A stretch of 64,000 nt of DNA, taken from the NCBI GenBank assembly GCA_023078555.1, contig CM041199.1:10713943-10777942 (forward strand). Direction: 5' to 3'. Position numbers and translations under genes: made by a program. The stretch is from Ulva prolifera (taxonomy: Eukaryota > Chlorophyta > Ulvophyceae > Ulvales > Ulvaceae). This document shows positions 23,857 to 35,492 of the stretch, piece by piece. Positions within the stretch are counted from its first letter, which is position 1. The number at the start of each line of letters is the position of its first letter. The notes under the pieces were generated by a model. The model was given only the letters and a program-made list of their open reading frames with translations. It searched no databases and was not told the origin of the DNA.

Positions 23857-25020
23857 TTGGTTGTAGCCACGCAACCCCCCGCGCATCAAAAGGTACGTCG
23901 CCATGAACATTCCAAGATGTTGGGGGGTATGGGATGATTATCGTTCATTGCATATTTGCTGCTGACTCCCAGGAGTGGCGTGGGGCAAAAGTGCACACTT
24001 TTCACCAACCATGTGAATGGACTTGGTTGTAGCCACGCAACCCCCCGCGCATCAAAAGGTACGTCGCCATGAACATTCCAAGATGTTAGGGGTATGGGAT
24101 GATTATCGTTCATTGCATATTTGCTGCTGACTCCCAGGAGTGGCGTGGGGCAAAAGTGCACACTTTTCACCAACCATGTGAATGGACTTGGTTGTAGCCA
24201 CGCAACCCCCCCCCGCGCATGAAAAGGTACGTCGCCATGAACATTCCAAGATGTTGGGGGGTATGGGATGATTATCATTCATTGCATATTTGCTGGTGAC
24301 TCCCAGGAGTGGCGTGGGGCAAAAGTGCACACTTTTCACCAACCATGTGAATGGACTTGGCTATAGACAAGCATACCCCCGCGCACCATAGGGAAGTTGC
24401 CAGAAACATCCTTTGATTCTGAAAGATCTAGGACGTCAAGTATGCATTGCACAGTTGTTGCTAACTCCCAGGAGTGGCGTGGAACAAAAGTGCACACTTT
24501 TCACCAACCATGTGAATGGACTTGGTTGTAGCCACGCAACCCCCCGCGCAGCAAAAGGTACGTCGCCATCAACATTCCAGGATTTTGGGGGGTATGGGAT
24601 GTCCATCATTCATTGCGTATTTTCTGCAGACACCATGGAGTGGTGTGGTGCAAAAGTGCACACTTTCCACCAACCCATGTGAATGGACTTGGTTGTAGCC
24701 ACGCAACCCCCCGCGCATCAAAAGGTACGTCGCCATGAACATTCCAAGATGTTGGGGGGTATGGGATGATTATCGTTCATTGCATATTTGCTGCTGACTC
24801 CCAGGAGTGGCGTGGGGCAAAAGTGCACACTTTTCACCAACCATGTGAATGGACTTGGTTGTAGCCACGCAACCCCCCGCGCATGAAAAGGTACGTCGCC
24901 ATGAACATTCCAAGATGTTGGGGGGTATGGGATGATTATCATTCATTGCATATTTGCTGCTGACTCCCAGGAGTGGCGTGGGGCAAAAGTGCACACTTTT
25001 CACCAACCATGTGAATGGAC
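23857..25020 (+). repeat. Transition block with a length-variant B monomer
   Basis: Order is B (23857), B with TTAGGGGTATG, one base short (24023), B with an expanded C run (24188), C (24357), A, B, B. The C run at 24206-24214 is nine bases where six is usual, which lengthens that monomer to 169 bp. The TTAGGGGTATG deletion variant recurs in the M9 modules downstream. Confidence 0.85.
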
Positions 25021-26515
25021 TTGGCTATAGACAAGCATACCCCCGCGCACCATAGGGAAGTTGCCAGAAACATCCTCTGATTCTGAAAGATCTAGGACGT
25101 CAAGTATGCATTTCACAGTTGTTGCTAACTTCCAGGAGTGGCGTGGAACAAAAGTGCACACTTTTCACCAACCATGTGAATGGACTTGGTTGTAGCCACG
25201 CAACCCCCCGCGCAGCAAAAGGTACGTCGCCATCAACATTCCAAGATGTTGGGGGGTATGGGATGTCCATCATTCATTGCGTATTTTCTGCAGACACCAT
25301 GGAGTGGTGTAATGCAAAAGTGCACACTTTCCACCAACCCATGTGAACGGACTTGGTTGCAGCCACGCAACCCCCCGCACATCAAAGGTACGATGACATG
25401 AACATTCCAAGATGTTGGGGGGTATGGGATGTCCATCATTCATTGCGTATTTTCTGCAGACACCATGGAGTGGTGTAATGCAAAAGTGCACACTTTCCAC
25501 CAACCCATGTGAACGGACTTGGTTGCAGCCACGCAACCCCCCGCACATCAAAGGTACGACTACATGAACATTCCAAGATGTTGGGGGGCATGGGATGTCC
25601 ATCATTCATTGCGTATTTTCTGCAGACACCATGGAGTGGTGTGGTGCAAAAGTGCACACTTTCCACCAACCCATGTGAATGGACTTGGTTGTAGCCAAGC
25701 AACCCCCCGCGCATCAAAAGGTACGTCGCCATGAACATTCAAAGATGTTGGGGGGTATGAGATGTCCATCATTCATTGCGTATTTTCTGCAGACACCATG
25801 GAGTGGTGTGGTGCAAAAATGCACACTTTCCACCAACCCATGTGAATGGACTTGGTTGTAGCCACGCAACCCCCCGCGCAGCAAAAGGTACGTTGCCATC
25901 AACATTCTAAGATGTTGGGGGGTATGGGATGTCCATCATTCATTGCGTATTTTCTGCAGACACCATGGAGTGGTGTGGTGCAAAAGTGCACACTTTCCAC
26001 CAACCCATGTGAATGGACTTGGTTGTAGCCACGCAACCCCCCGCGCATCAAAAGGTACGTCCCCATGAAGATTCCAAGATGTTGGGGGGTATGAGATGAT
26101 TATCGTTCATTGCATATTTGCTGCTGACTCCCAGGAGTGGCGTGGGGCAAAAGTGCACACTTTTCACCAACCATGTGAATGGACTTGGTTGTAGCCACGC
26201 AACCCCCCGCGCATCAAAAGGTACGTCGCCATGAACATTCCAAGATGTTAGGGGTATGGGATGATTATCGTTCATTGCATATTTGCTGCTGACTCCCAGG
26301 AGTGGCGTGGGGCAAAAGTGCACACTTTTCACCAACCATGTGAATGGACTTGGTTGTAGCCACGCAACCCCCCGCGCATGAAAAGGTACGTCGCCATGAA
26401 CATTCCAAGATGTTGGGGGGTATGGGATGATTATCATTCATTGCATATTTGCTGCTGACTCCCAGGAGTGGCGTGGGGCAAAAGTGCACACTTTTCACCA
26501 ACCATGTGAATGGAC
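25021..26515 (+). repeat. Higher-order module M9, copy 1 (9 monomers, 1495 bp)
   Basis: Monomers in order are C, A, A*, A*, A, A, B, B, B, starting at 25021, 25186, 25353, 25519, 25685, 25852, 26019, 26185 and 26350. Marker variants are CCTCTGATT in C, GACGATGACATG and TACGACTACATG in the A* copies, CCAAGCAACC and AAAAATGCACAC in the fifth monomer, TTCTAAGATG in the sixth, GTCCCCATG in the first B and TTAGGGGTATG in the second B. This copy differs from the others at GAAGATTCC (for GAACATTCC) near 26070. Confidence 0.9.
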
Positions 26516-27513
26516 TTGGCTATAGACAAGCATACCCCCGCGCACCATAGGGAAGTTGCCAGAAACATCCTCTGATTCTGAAAGATCTAGGACGTCAAGT
26601 ATGCATTTCACAGTTGTTGCTAACTTCCAGGAGTGGCGTGGAACAAAAGTGCACACTTTTCACCAACCATGTGAATGGACTTGGTTGTAGCCACGCAACC
26701 CCCCGCGCAGCAAAAGGTACGTCGCCATCAACATTCCAAGATGTTGGGGGGTATGGGATGTCCATCATTCATTGCGTATTTTCTGCAGACACCATGGAGT
26801 GGTGTAATGCAAAAGTGCACACTTTCCACCAACCCATGTGAACGGACTTGGTTGCAGCCACGCAACCCCCCGCACATCAAAAGGTACATCGCGATCAACA
26901 TTCCAAGATGTTGGGGGGTATGGGATGATTATCATTCATTGCATATTTGCTGCTGACTCCCAGGAGTGGTGTGGTGCAAAAGTGCACACTTGCCACCAAC
27001 CCATGTGAATGGACTTGGTTGTAGCCACGCAACCCCCCGCGCATCAAAAGGTACATCGCCATCAACATTCCAAGATGTTGGGGGGTATGGGATGTCCATC
27101 ATTCATTGCGTATTTTCTGCAGACACCATGGAGTGGTGTGGTGCAAAAGTGCACACTTTCCACCAACCCATGTGAATGGACTTGGTTGTAGCCACGCAAC
27201 CCCCCGCGCATCAAAAGGTACGTCGCCATGAACATTCCAAGATGTTGGGGGGTATGGGATGATTATCGTTCATTGCATATTTGCTGCTGACTCCCAGGAG
27301 TGGCGTGGGGCAAAAGTGCACACTTTTCACCAACCATGTGAATGGACTTGGTTGTAGCCACGCAACCCCCCGCGCATGAAAAGGTACGTCGCCATGAACA
27401 TTCCAAGATGTTGGGGGGTATGGGATGATTATCATTCATTGCATATTTGCTGCTGACTCCCAGGAGTGGCGTGGGGCAAAAGTGCACACTTTTCACCAAC
27501 CATGTGAATGGAC
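26516..27513 (+). repeat. Higher-order module M6, copy 1 (6 monomers, 998 bp)
   Basis: Order is C, A, A/B mosaic, A, B, B. Markers are CCTCTGATT in C, GTAATGC then TTGGTTGCAG at the first A junction, TACATCGCGATC, and the mosaic right end ACTTGCCACCAACCC. It joins M9 copy 1 and copy 2 without any extra base. Confidence 0.9.
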
Positions 27514-29007
27514 TTGGCTATAGACAAGCATACCCCCGCGCACCATAGGGAAGTTGCCAGAAACATCCTCTGATTCTGAAAGATCTAGGACGTCAAGTAT
27601 GCATTTCACAGTTGTTGCTAACTTCCAGGAGTGGCGTGGAACAAAAGTGCACACTTTTCACCAACCATGTGAATGGACTTGGTTGTAGCCACGCAACCCC
27701 CCGCGCAGCAAAAGGTACGTCGCCATCAACATTCCAAGATGTTGGGGGGTATGGGATGTCCATCATTCATTGCGTATTTTCTGCAGACACCATGGAGTGG
27801 TGTAATGCAAAAGTGCACACTTTCCACCAACCCATGTGAACGGACTTGGTTGCAGCCACGCAACCCCCCGCACATCAAAGGTACGATGACATGAACATTC
27901 CAAGATGTTGGGGGGTATGGGATGTCCATCATTCATTGCGTATTTTCTGCAGACACCATGGAGTGGTGTAATGCAAAAGTGCACACTTTCCACCAACCCA
28001 TGTGAACGGACTTGGTTGCAGCCACGCAACCCCCCGCACATCAAAGGTACGACTACATGAACATTCCAAGATGTTGGGGGGCATGGGATGTCCATCATTC
28101 ATTGCGTATTTTCTGCAGACACCATGGAGTGGTGTGGTGCAAAAGTGCACACTTTCCACCAACCCATGTGAATGGACTTGGTTGTAGCCAAGCAACCCCC
28201 CGCGCATCAAAAGGTACGTCGCCATGAACATTCAAAGATGTTGGGGGGTATGAGATGTCCATCATTCATTGCGTATTTTCTGCAGACACCATGGAGTGGT
28301 GTGGTGCAAAAATGCACACTTTCCACCAACCCATGTGAATGGACTTGGTTGTAGCCACGCAACCCCCCGCGCAGCAAAAGGTACGTTGCCATCAACATTC
28401 TAAGATGTTGGGGGGTATGGGATGTCCATCATTCATTGCGTATTTTCTGCAGACACCATGGAGTGGTGTGGTGCAAAAGTGCACACTTTCCACCAACCCA
28501 TGTGAATGGACTTGGTTGTAGCCACGCAACCCCCCGCGCATCAAAAGGTACGTCCCCATGAACATTCCAAGATGTTGGGGGGTATGAGATGATTATCGTT
28601 CATTGCATATTTGCTGCTGACTCCCAGGAGTGGCGTGGGGCAAAAGTGCACACTTTTCACCAACCATGTGAATGGACTTGGTTGTAGCCACGCAACCCCC
28701 CGCGCATCAAAAGGTACGTCGCCATGAACATTCCAAGATGTTAGGGGTATGGGATGATTATCGTTCATTGCATATTTGCTGCTGACTCCCAGGAGTGGCG
28801 TGGGGCAAAAGTGCACACTTTTCACCAACCATGTGAATGGACTTGGTTGTAGCCACGCAACCCCCCGCGCATGAAAAGGTACGTCGCCATGAACATTCCA
28901 AGATGTTAGGGGTATGGGATGATTATCGTTCATTGCATATTTGCTGCTGACTCCCAGGAGTGGCGTGGAACAAAAGTGCACACTTTTCACCAACCATGTG
29001 AATGGAC
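27514..29007 (+). repeat. Higher-order module M9, copy 2 (1494 bp)
   Basis: Same monomer order and marker variants as copy 1. The last monomer (28843-29007) differs: it is a B/C fusion with TTAGGGGTATG and ends GGAACAAAAG like class C. This explains the 1-bp shorter module and the missing C at the start of the next module. Confidence 0.9.
28843..29007 (+). repeat. B/C fusion monomer
   Basis: The left and middle parts are class B (TTGGTTGTAG, GATTATCGTTC, GCTGCTGACTCCC). Downstream of ACTCCCAGGAGT it reads GCGTGGAACAAAAG, which is the class C right end (class B has GCGTGGGGC). This is the product expected from an out-of-register exchange in the segment shared by B and C. The exchange removed the C left part that begins the other M6 modules. 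Confidence 0.85.
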
Positions 29008-29840
29008 TTGGTTGTAGCCACGCAACCCCCCGCGCAGCAAAAGGTACGTCGCCATCAACATTCCAGGATTTTGGGGGGTATGGGATGTCCATCATTCATT
29101 GCGTATTTTCTGCAGACACCATGGAGTGGTGTAATGCAAAAGTGCACACTTTCCACCAACCCATGTGAACGGACTTGGTTGCAGCCACGCAACCCCCCGC
29201 ACATCAAAAGGTACATCGCGATCAACATTCCAAGATGTTGGGGGGTATGGGATGATTATCATTCATTGCATATTTGCTGCTGACTCCCAGGAGTGGTGTG
29301 GTGCAAAAGTGCACACTTGCCACCAACCCATGTGAATGGACTTGGTTGTAGCCACGCAACCCCCCGCGCATCAAAAGGTACATCGCCATCAACATTCCAA
29401 GATGTTGGGGGGTATGGGATGTCCATCATTCATTGCGTATTTTCTGCAGACACCATGGAGTGGTGTGGTGCAAAAGTGCACACTTTCCACCAACCCATGT
29501 GAATGGACTTGGTTGTAGCCACGCAACCCCCCGCGCATCAAAAGGTACGTCGCCATGAACATTCCAAGATGTTGGGGGGTATGGGATGATTATCGTTCAT
29601 TGCATATTTGCTGCTGACTCCCAGGAGTGGCGTGGGGCAAAAGTGCACACTTTTCACCAACCATGTGAATGGACTTGGTTGTAGCCACGCAACCCCCCGC
29701 GCATGAAAAGGTACGTCGCCATGAACATTCCAAGATGTTGGGGGGTATGGGATGATTATCATTCATTGCATATTTGCTGCTGACTCCCAGGAGTGGCGTG
29801 GGGCAAAAGTGCACACTTTTCACCAACCATGTGAATGGAC
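29008..29840 (+). repeat. Module M6, truncated copy (5 monomers, 833 bp)
   Basis: Order is A, A/B mosaic, A, B, B. It equals M6 without its leading C, whose right end is fused to the preceding B. The first A carries CCAGGATTTTGG, as near 24.58 kb, so its left part may come from that lineage rather than from M6 copy 1. Confidence 0.86.
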
Positions 29841-31335
29841 TTGGCTATAGACAAGCATACCCCCGCGCACCATAGGGAAGTTGCCAGAAACATCCTCTGA
29901 TTCTGAAAGATCTAGGACGTCAAGTATGCATTTCACAGTTGTTGCTAACTTCCAGGAGTGGCGTGGAACAAAAGTGCACACTTTTCACCAACCATGTGAA
30001 TGGACTTGGTTGTAGCCACGCAACCCCCCGCGCAGCAAAAGGTACGTCGCCATCAACATTCCAAGATGTTGGGGGGTATGGGATGTCCATCATTCATTGC
30101 GTATTTTCTGCAGACACCATGGAGTGGTGTAATGCAAAAGTGCACACTTTCCACCAACCCATGTGAACGGACTTGGTTGCAGCCACGCAACCCCCCGCAC
30201 ATCAAAGGTACGATGACATGAACATTCCAAGATGTTGGGGGGTATGGGATGTCCATCATTCATTGCGTATTTTCTGCAGACACCATGGAGTGGTGTAATG
30301 CAAAAGTGCACACTTTCCACCAACCCATGTGAACGGACTTGGTTGCAGCCACGCAACCCCCCGCACATCAAAGGTACGACTACATGAACATTCCAAGATG
30401 TTGGGGGGCATGGGATGTCCATCATTCATTGCGTATTTTCTGCAGACACCATGGAGTGGTGTGGTGCAAAAGTGCACACTTTCCACCAACCCATGTGAAT
30501 GGACTTGGTTGTAGCCAAGCAACCCCCCGCGCATCAAAAGGTACGTCGCCATGAACATTCAAAGATGTTGGGGGGTATGAGATGTCCATCATTCATTGCG
30601 TATTTTCTGCAGACACCATGGAGTGGTGTGGTGCAAAAATGCACACTTTCCACCAACCCATGTGAATGGACTTGGTTGTAGCCACGCAACCCCCCGCGCA
30701 GCAAAAGGTACGTTGCCATCAACATTCTAAGATGTTGGGGGGTATGGGATGTCCATCATTCATTGCGTATTTTCTGCAGACACCATGGAGTGGTGTGGTG
30801 CAAAAGTGCACACTTTCCACCAACCCATGTGAATGGACTTGGTTGTAGCCACGCAACCCCCCGCGCATCAAAAGGTACGTCCCCATGAACATTCCAAGAT
30901 GTTGGGGGGTATGAGATGATTATCGTTCATTGCATATTTGCTGCTGACTCCCAGGAGTGGCGTGGGGCAAAAGTGCACACTTTTCACCAACCATGTGAAT
31001 GGACTTGGTTGTAGCCACGCAACCCCCCGCGCATCAAAAGGTACGTCGCCATGAACATTCCAAGATGTTAGGGGTATGGGATGATTATCGTTCATTGCAT
31101 ATTTGCTGCTGACTCCCAGGAGTGGCGTGGGGCAAAAGTGCACACTTTTCACCAACCATGTGAATGGACTTGGTTGTAGCCACGCAACCCCCCGCGCATG
31201 AAAAGGTACGTCGCCATGAACATTCCAAGATGTTGGGGGGTATGGGATGATTATCATTCATTGCATATTTGCTGGTGACTCCCAGGAGTGGCGTGGGGCA
31301 AAAGTGCACACTTTTCACCAACCATGTGAATGGAC
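29841..31335 (+). repeat. Higher-order module M9, copy 3 (1495 bp)
   Basis: Same nine-monomer order and markers as copy 1. No difference from copy 4 (offset 3491) was found. It is followed by a C with CTACAG instead of CTATAG, a change also seen after copy 4. Confidence 0.9.
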
Positions 31336-32333
31336 TTGGCTACAGACAAGCATACCCCCGCGCACCATAGGGAAGTTGCCAGAAACATCCTTTGATTCTG
31401 AAAGATCTAGGACGTCAAGTATGCATTGCACAGTTGTTGCTAACTCCCAGGAGTGGCGTGGAACAAAAGTGCACACTTTTCACCAACCATTTGAATGGAC
31501 TTGGTTGTAGCCACGCAACCCCCCGCGCAGCAAAAGGTACGTCGCCATCAACATTCCAAGATTTTGGGGGGTATGGGATGTCCATCATTCATTGCGTATT
31601 TTCTGCAGACACCATGGCGTGGTGTGGTGCAAAAGTGCACACTTTCCACCAACCCATGTGAATGGACTTGGTTGTAGCCACGCAACCCCCCGCGCAGCAA
31701 AAGGTACATCGCGATCAACATTCCAAGATGTTGGGGGGTATGGGATGATTATCATTCATTGCATATTTGCTGCTGACTCCCAGGAGTGGTGTGGTGCAAA
31801 AGTGCACACTTGCCACCAACCCATGTGAATGGACTTGGTTGTAGCCACGCAACCCCCCGCGCATCAAAAGGTACATCGCCATCAACATTTCAAGATGTTG
31901 GGGGGTATGGGATGTCCATCATTCATTGCGTATTTTCTGCAGACACCATGGAGTGGTGTGGTGCAAAAGTGCACACTTTCCACCAACCCATGTGAATGGA
32001 CTTGGTTGTAGCCACGCAACCCCCCGCGCATCAAAAGGTACGTCGCCATGAACATTCCAAGATGTTGGGGGGTATGGGATTATTATCGTTCATTGCATAT
32101 TTGCTGCTGACTCCCAGGAGTGGCGTGGGGCAAAAGTGCACACTTTTCACCAACCATGTGAATGGACTTGGTTGTAGCCACGCAACCCCCCGCGCATGAA
32201 AAGGTACGTCGCCATGAACATTCCAAGATGTTGGGGGGTATGGGATGATTATCATTCATTGCATATTTGCTGCTGACTCCCAGGAGTGGCGTGGGGCAAA
32301 AGTGCACACTTTTCACCAACCATGTGAATGGAC
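31336..32333 (+). repeat. Module M6 variant (998 bp)
   Basis: Order is C, A, A/B mosaic, A, B, B. The leading C has CTACAG, CCTTTGATT and CCATTTGAATGG instead of the usual M6 markers. The first A has GATTTTGG and GGCGTGG. The third A has CATTTCAAGATG. The fifth monomer has GGGATTATTATC. This C-plus-A portion resembles the blocks at 3.7 and 9.6 kb more than the other M6 copies, so this is a chimeric module. Confidence 0.85.
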
Positions 32334-33331
32334 TTGGCTATAGACAAGCATACCCCCGCGCACCATAGGGAAGTTGCCAGAAACATCCTCTGATTCTGAA
32401 AGATCTAGGACGTCAAGTATGCATTTCACAGTTGTTGCTAACTTCCAGGAGTGGCGTGGAACAAAAGTGCACACTTTTCACCAACCATGTGAATGGACTT
32501 GGTTGTAGCCACGCAACCCCCCGCGCAGCAAAAGGTACGTCGCCATCAACATTCCAAGATGTTGGGGGGTATGGGATGTCCATCATTCATTGCGTATTTT
32601 CTGCAGACACCATGGAGTGGTGTAATGCAAAAGTGCACACTTTCCACCAACCCATGTGAACGGACTTGGTTGCAGCCACGCAACCCCCCGCACATCAAAA
32701 GGTACATCGCGATCAACATTCCAAGATGTTGGGGGGTATGGGATGATTATCATTCATTGCATATTTGCTGCTGACTCCCAGGAGTGGTGTGGTGCAAAAG
32801 TGCACACTTGCCACCAACCCATGTGAATGGACTTGGTTGTAGCCACGCAACCCCCCGCGCATCAAAAGGTACATCGCCATCAACATTCCAAGATGTTGGG
32901 GGGTATGGGATGTCCATCATTCATTGCGTATTTTCTGCAGACACCATGGAGTGGTGTGGTGCAAAAGTGCACACTTTCCACCAACCCATGTGAATGGACT
33001 TGGTTGTAGCCACGCAACCCCCCGCGCATCAAAAGGTACGTCGCCATGAACATTCCAAGATGTTGGGGGGTATGGGATGATTATCGTTCATTGCATATTT
33101 GCTGCTGACTCCCAGGAGTGGCGTGGGGCAAAAGTGCACACTTTTCACCAACCATGTGAATGGACTTGGTTGTAGCCACGCAACCCCCCGCGCATGAAAA
33201 GGTACGTCGCCATGAACATTCCAAGATGTTGGGGGGTATGGGATGATTATCATTCATTGCATATTTGCTGCTGACTCCCAGGAGTGGCGTGGGGCAAAAG
33301 TGCACACTTTTCACCAACCATGTGAATGGAC
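32334..33331 (+). repeat. Higher-order module M6, copy 2 (998 bp)
   Basis: Monomer starts are 32334, 32499, 32666, 32833, 33000 and 33166. It has the same order and markers as M6 copy 1 (offset 5818), with no difference noticed. Confidence 0.9.
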
Positions 33332-34826
33332 TTGGCTATAGACAAGCATACCCCCGCGCACCATAGGGAAGTTGCCAGAAACATCCTCTGATTCTGAAAG
33401 ATCTAGGACGTCAAGTATGCATTTCACAGTTGTTGCTAACTTCCAGGAGTGGCGTGGAACAAAAGTGCACACTTTTCACCAACCATGTGAATGGACTTGG
33501 TTGTAGCCACGCAACCCCCCGCGCAGCAAAAGGTACGTCGCCATCAACATTCCAAGATGTTGGGGGGTATGGGATGTCCATCATTCATTGCGTATTTTCT
33601 GCAGACACCATGGAGTGGTGTAATGCAAAAGTGCACACTTTCCACCAACCCATGTGAACGGACTTGGTTGCAGCCACGCAACCCCCCGCACATCAAAGGT
33701 ACGATGACATGAACATTCCAAGATGTTGGGGGGTATGGGATGTCCATCATTCATTGCGTATTTTCTGCAGACACCATGGAGTGGTGTAATGCAAAAGTGC
33801 ACACTTTCCACCAACCCATGTGAACGGACTTGGTTGCAGCCACGCAACCCCCCGCACATCAAAGGTACGACTACATGAACATTCCAAGATGTTGGGGGGC
33901 ATGGGATGTCCATCATTCATTGCGTATTTTCTGCAGACACCATGGAGTGGTGTGGTGCAAAAGTGCACACTTTCCACCAACCCATGTGAATGGACTTGGT
34001 TGTAGCCAAGCAACCCCCCGCGCATCAAAAGGTACGTCGCCATGAACATTCAAAGATGTTGGGGGGTATGAGATGTCCATCATTCATTGCGTATTTTCTG
34101 CAGACACCATGGAGTGGTGTGGTGCAAAAATGCACACTTTCCACCAACCCATGTGAATGGACTTGGTTGTAGCCACGCAACCCCCCGCGCAGCAAAAGGT
34201 ACGTTGCCATCAACATTCTAAGATGTTGGGGGGTATGGGATGTCCATCATTCATTGCGTATTTTCTGCAGACACCATGGAGTGGTGTGGTGCAAAAGTGC
34301 ACACTTTCCACCAACCCATGTGAATGGACTTGGTTGTAGCCACGCAACCCCCCGCGCATCAAAAGGTACGTCCCCATGAACATTCCAAGATGTTGGGGGG
34401 TATGAGATGATTATCGTTCATTGCATATTTGCTGCTGACTCCCAGGAGTGGCGTGGGGCAAAAGTGCACACTTTTCACCAACCATGTGAATGGACTTGGT
34501 TGTAGCCACGCAACCCCCCGCGCATCAAAAGGTACGTCGCCATGAACATTCCAAGATGTTAGGGGTATGGGATGATTATCGTTCATTGCATATTTGCTGC
34601 TGACTCCCAGGAGTGGCGTGGGGCAAAAGTGCACACTTTTCACCAACCATGTGAATGGACTTGGTTGTAGCCACGCAACCCCCCGCGCATGAAAAGGTAC
34701 GTCGCCATGAACATTCCAAGATGTTGGGGGGTATGGGATGATTATCATTCATTGCATATTTGCTGGTGACTCCCAGGAGTGGCGTGGGGCAAAAGTGCAC
34801 ACTTTTCACCAACCATGTGAATGGAC
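33332..34826 (+). repeat. Higher-order module M9, copy 4 (1495 bp)
   Basis: Same nine-monomer order and markers as the other M9 copies, 3491 bp after copy 3. The following C at 34827 again has CTACAG and CCATTTGAATGG. Confidence 0.9.
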
Positions 34827-35492
34827 TTGGCTACAGACAAGCATACCCCCGCGCACCATAGGGAAGTTGCCAGAAACATCCTTTGATTCTGAAAGATCTA
34901 GGACGTCAAGTATGCATTGCACAGTTGTTGCTAACTCCCAGGAGTGGCGTGGAACAAAAGTGCACACTTTTCACCAACCATTTGAATGGACTTGGTTGTA
35001 GCCACGCAACCCCCCGCGCAGCAAAAGGTACGTCGCCATCAACATTCCAAGATTTTGGGGGGTATGGGATGTCCATCATTCATTGCGTATTTTCTGCAGA
35101 CACCATGGCGTGGTGTGGTGCAAAAGTGCACACTTTCCACCAACCCATGTGAATGGACTTGGTTGTAGCCACGCAACCCCCCGCGCAGCAAAAGGTACAT
35201 CGCGATCAACATTCCAAGATGTTGGGGGGTATGGGATGATTATCATTCATTGCATATTTGCTGCTGACTCCCAGGAGTGGTGTGGTGCAAAAGTGCACAC
35301 TTGCCACCAACCCATGTGAATGGACTTGGTTGTAGCCACGCAACCCCCCGCGCATCAAAAGGTACATCGCCATCAACATTTCAAGATGTTGGGGGGTATG
35401 GGATGTCCATCATTCATTGCGTATTTTCTGCAGACACCATGGAGTGGTGTGGTGCAAAAGTGCACACTTTCCACCAACCCATGTGAACGGAC
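34827..35492 (+). repeat. Partial M6 variant (first four monomers)
   Basis: C (CTACAG), A (GATTTTGG, GGCGTGG), A/B mosaic and A (CATTTCAAGATG) match 31336 to about 31990. After about 35485 the sequence switches to GAACGGACTTGGTTGCAG instead of GAATGGACTTGGTTGTAG, which ends the duplicated stretch and the M9/M6 domain. Confidence 0.85.

Larger units (their letters stand above)
29075..35485 (+). repeat. 3491-bp (21-monomer) duplication
   Basis: About 29075-31985 is repeated at about 32566-35476 with no difference found. The copy therefore spans M6-M9-variant M6 as a unit, about 2.9 kb long. The left limit is the GATTTTGG/GATGTTGG difference in the first monomer and the right limit is the GAATGG/GAACGG switch. 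It explains why the private CTACAG C monomer occurs exactly twice. Confidence 0.85.
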
